A stretch of DNA of 9,140 nucleotides, from contig DJRK01000013.1 in assembly GCA_002440065.1 (NCBI GenBank), forward strand, positions 10,128 to 19,267, in the 5' to 3' direction. Of the stretch, positions 7,779 to 9,140 are shown one piece after another. The notes under the pieces are model-generated. The model worked only from the letters and a program-made list of their open reading frames with translations, ran no database searches and had not been told where the DNA came from. The position numbers and the translations under genes are program-made. Source of the stretch: Atopobium sp. UBA6362. Its GTDB lineage: Bacteria; Actinomycetota; Coriobacteriia; Coriobacteriales; Atopobiaceae. Each line of letters starts with the position of its first letter. The stretch's first letter is position 1.

Positions 7779-8022
7779 GCCCTGGGCAATAGCGCCCCCT
7801 ATCCGACGCCACATTCGCGGCCTTTCTCCCCAGGGAGTTGTGGCGACCCTGTGTTTTGTTCTCTAGAGCCCGCGAAGAATAACAAGCTTTGAATGACCTT
7901 CTTCATGGGCGACGTACTGCAACTCTTTTGCGTTTTGTCAAAATCATGCTAGCTACCTGCTAGTTTTCTGCTAGCTCGCGGTCAACGTCAGCCGTTTCCG
8001 CTTCGTGTAGGCTTCGCACATC
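7779..8022. other. Gene-free, AT-richer region upstream of the accessory gene
   Basis: No convincing gene lies here; the open frames are short, lack ribosome sites and match nothing. By hand count, 7861-7980 is about 47% GC, clearly below the surrounding coding DNA. It contains the phased TGCTAG triplet (7947-7979) and a possible decayed repeat unit around 7918-7940 (GCAAC, six bases, GCGTT, then TTGTCA). TTGTCA at 7935-7940 could act as a -35 for the following gene, but the hexamers 17-18 bp further on are poor -10 matches. Confidence 0.5.
7947..7979. promoter_or_regulatory. Three 11-bp-phased TGCTAG direct repeats
   Basis: TGCTAG begins at 7947, 7958 and 7969, an exact 11-bp spacing that places every copy on the same face of the helix. 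The first and third copies extend to the palindrome GCTAGC. They lie 44-76 bp before the start codon of the accessory gene, where operator sites for a cooperative DNA-binding protein would be expected. No known regulator is assigned. Confidence 0.45.
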
Positions 8023-9114
8023 ATGACATTTCTGCTCTCACATACCACGGCTCTAGAAGTCATGCGGCTGAAGCGATTCCCGCTTCACCTCGCGCATCGC
8101 GACCCGGAACTGAGGCTGCCGAGAAAGGCGCCGACGTCGGCCGAGGTCGAGTCATGGGCGTCCTCGTCGCCCATGGTCAGTCAGCTGCGGCGCCCGATCT
8201 GCCTCCTCGCGGCGACTTGTGGCGCGAGCGTGCGCAACGATAGGTTCGAGGTCAGGGCGGCGAGCACTGCGCTCCTGGCCGCCTCCTTGATTCGCCTTGA
8301 CGAAGAAACGGCGATCGTCTCGCCGGAGCTTCTCGCCCTTGAGCTCGCGGCAACGGCGACGCGACTCGAGCTCGTCCTCCTCCTGTGCGAGCTTTGCGGG
8401 CTCTATGCAATGCAACCAGGCTCCGACCTGGGGCTGATTCAACGGGATGCGCCTTTGACCACGCTGGAAAAGCTGGCGACATACGCGCGGGAATCCGGTA
8501 GGGTGCCCGGCAAACGGGCCTTGTCGGAGGCCTGCCGCTCGTCGTTCGAGCTCTGCGCCTCGCCGATGGAGGCCAAGCTCGCGTGCCGGGTCGCATGGCC
8601 TCGGATGCACGGCGGCTACAACGTCCCGATCCTGGGGATGAACTCGTCCCTGGAGGTCGAGCGCATCTCTCGGCGATTCTCGGACTCGCATGTGCGCAAG
8701 CCCGACATCCTTTTGAGCCTTCCGACGACCGCCGCGCCGGGGCTGTGCCTTGACTACAACGGCGCGGTCCATGAGCGCGGGGTGAGGCCGATGGCTGACC
8801 TCGAGCGGATGAACGAGCTTCTCGCCTTTGGGATGAAGCCGTACGTGATCGGTCGGGACCAATACCGCGGGACGTCGTATCTCGATGGGTTGGTGGACGG
8901 CGTCTTGAGAAAAGAGCTCGGGCTGCGCGCGCCTCGTCACGGCGCAGACCGGGCAGCCCTGGAGCTTGCGCGACGCGAGGCGCTTCTTGCCGAGCTCGAC
9001 GTCGTGGACGGCCTGAGCTGGGGAGTCTCCGAGGACGCGTCTCTGGTAAGAAAAGCCAAGGCTGACGTCGACGAGGCCCTCGATAGATGCCGCGCGGGTA
9101 GGAAGAAGACCTGA
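8023..9114 (+). CDS. Putative AbiEi-like/DUF559 (PDDEXK-fold) nuclease-like protein
   Basis: A 363-residue protein with no signal peptide or membrane helix. The N-terminus (FLLSHTTALEVMR, 3-15) resembles the opening of actinobacterial proteins that combine an AbiEi-type antitoxin domain with a DUF559/Vsr-like nuclease core. The core is suggested by SPMEAKL (180-186, Glu183), RKPDILLSL (225-233, Asp228) and LDYNGAVHE (243-251). These fit the order E ... PD ... (E)xDGxxH of that fold. In relatives as I remember them the last motif is usually ExDG; here it is D-Y-N-G, so the metal-binding set looks conservatively altered and activity is uncertain. A charged helical tail follows (305-363). The ATG at 8023 has no clear ribosome site. 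The next in-frame ATG (codon 14) would remove the LSHTTAL motif, so the first is preferred. It could be a defence or toxin-antitoxin component, a repeat-associated nuclease, or a degenerate DNA-binding relative. Confidence 0.6.
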   Translation: MTFLLSHTTALEVMRLKRFPLHLAHRDPELRLPRKAPTSAEVESWASSSPMVSQLRRPICLLAATCGASVRNDRFEVRAASTALLAASLIRLDEETAIVSPELLALELAATATRLELVLLLCELCGLYAMQPGSDLGLIQRDAPLTTLEKLATYARESGRVPGKRALSEACRSSFELCASPMEAKLACRVAWPRMHGGYNVPILGMNSSLEVERISRRFSDSHVRKPDILLSLPTTAAPGLCLDYNGAVHERGVRPMADLERMNELLAFGMKPYVIGRDQYRGTSYLDGLVDGVLRKELGLRAPRHGADRAALELARREALLAELDVVDGLSWGVSEDASLVRKAKADVDEALDRCRAGRKKT

Positions 9115-9140
9115 GGCGAAAACCCGGGCGTGGGCGATTG

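Noticed and set aside
7330..7892. Small open frames across the metK end and the repeat region
   Set aside because: They lack ribosome sites and recognisable motifs, cross the terminator or the repeat units, and read in conflicting frames.

Overview
The window is GC-rich (codon third positions strongly G/C) with tight gene spacing. Its gene content (a pair of YhgE/Pip-type membrane proteins, a divergent TetR regulator, metK, and an AbiEi/DUF559-like protein beside a degenerate repeat array) suggests an actinobacterium. My best guess is a Coriobacteriia relative (Olsenella/Collinsella type), judged by general appearance only and not by any marker search.

Left part (3-4978, minus strand): two consecutive YhgE/Pip-domain membrane proteins of 903 and 754 residues form a translationally coupled pair. 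The stop of the first and the start of the second share one base (TAATG). Both have one N-terminal membrane helix, a long Ser/Ala/Asp-rich, probably coiled-coil extracytoplasmic region, and a C-terminal ABC-2-like membrane bundle. The first also carries an additional two-helix C-terminal module.

Middle (4979-6152): a 270-bp divergent intergenic region with dyad symmetries and a good extended -10 box separates the pair from a plus-strand TetR-family regulator. The layout suggests that this regulator controls itself and the membrane pair. A 94-bp gap with a GC-rich stem-loop follows.

Right-middle (6153-7504): a complete metK (S-adenosylmethionine synthase), closed by a long rho-independent terminator.

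Right (7505-9140): a roughly 500-bp gene-free, partly AT-richer region and then one accessory gene. The gene-free region holds an array of five direct 25-bp units at a 40-41-bp period, followed by two inverted units, and further on three exactly 11-bp-phased TGCTAG copies. The gene after it encodes a 363-residue protein with an AbiEi-like N-terminus and a DUF559/PDDEXK-like C-terminal core whose expected acidic residues are altered. Array plus nuclease-like gene is the part of the window most likely to be an undescribed system. The functional link between them is inferred only from adjacency.
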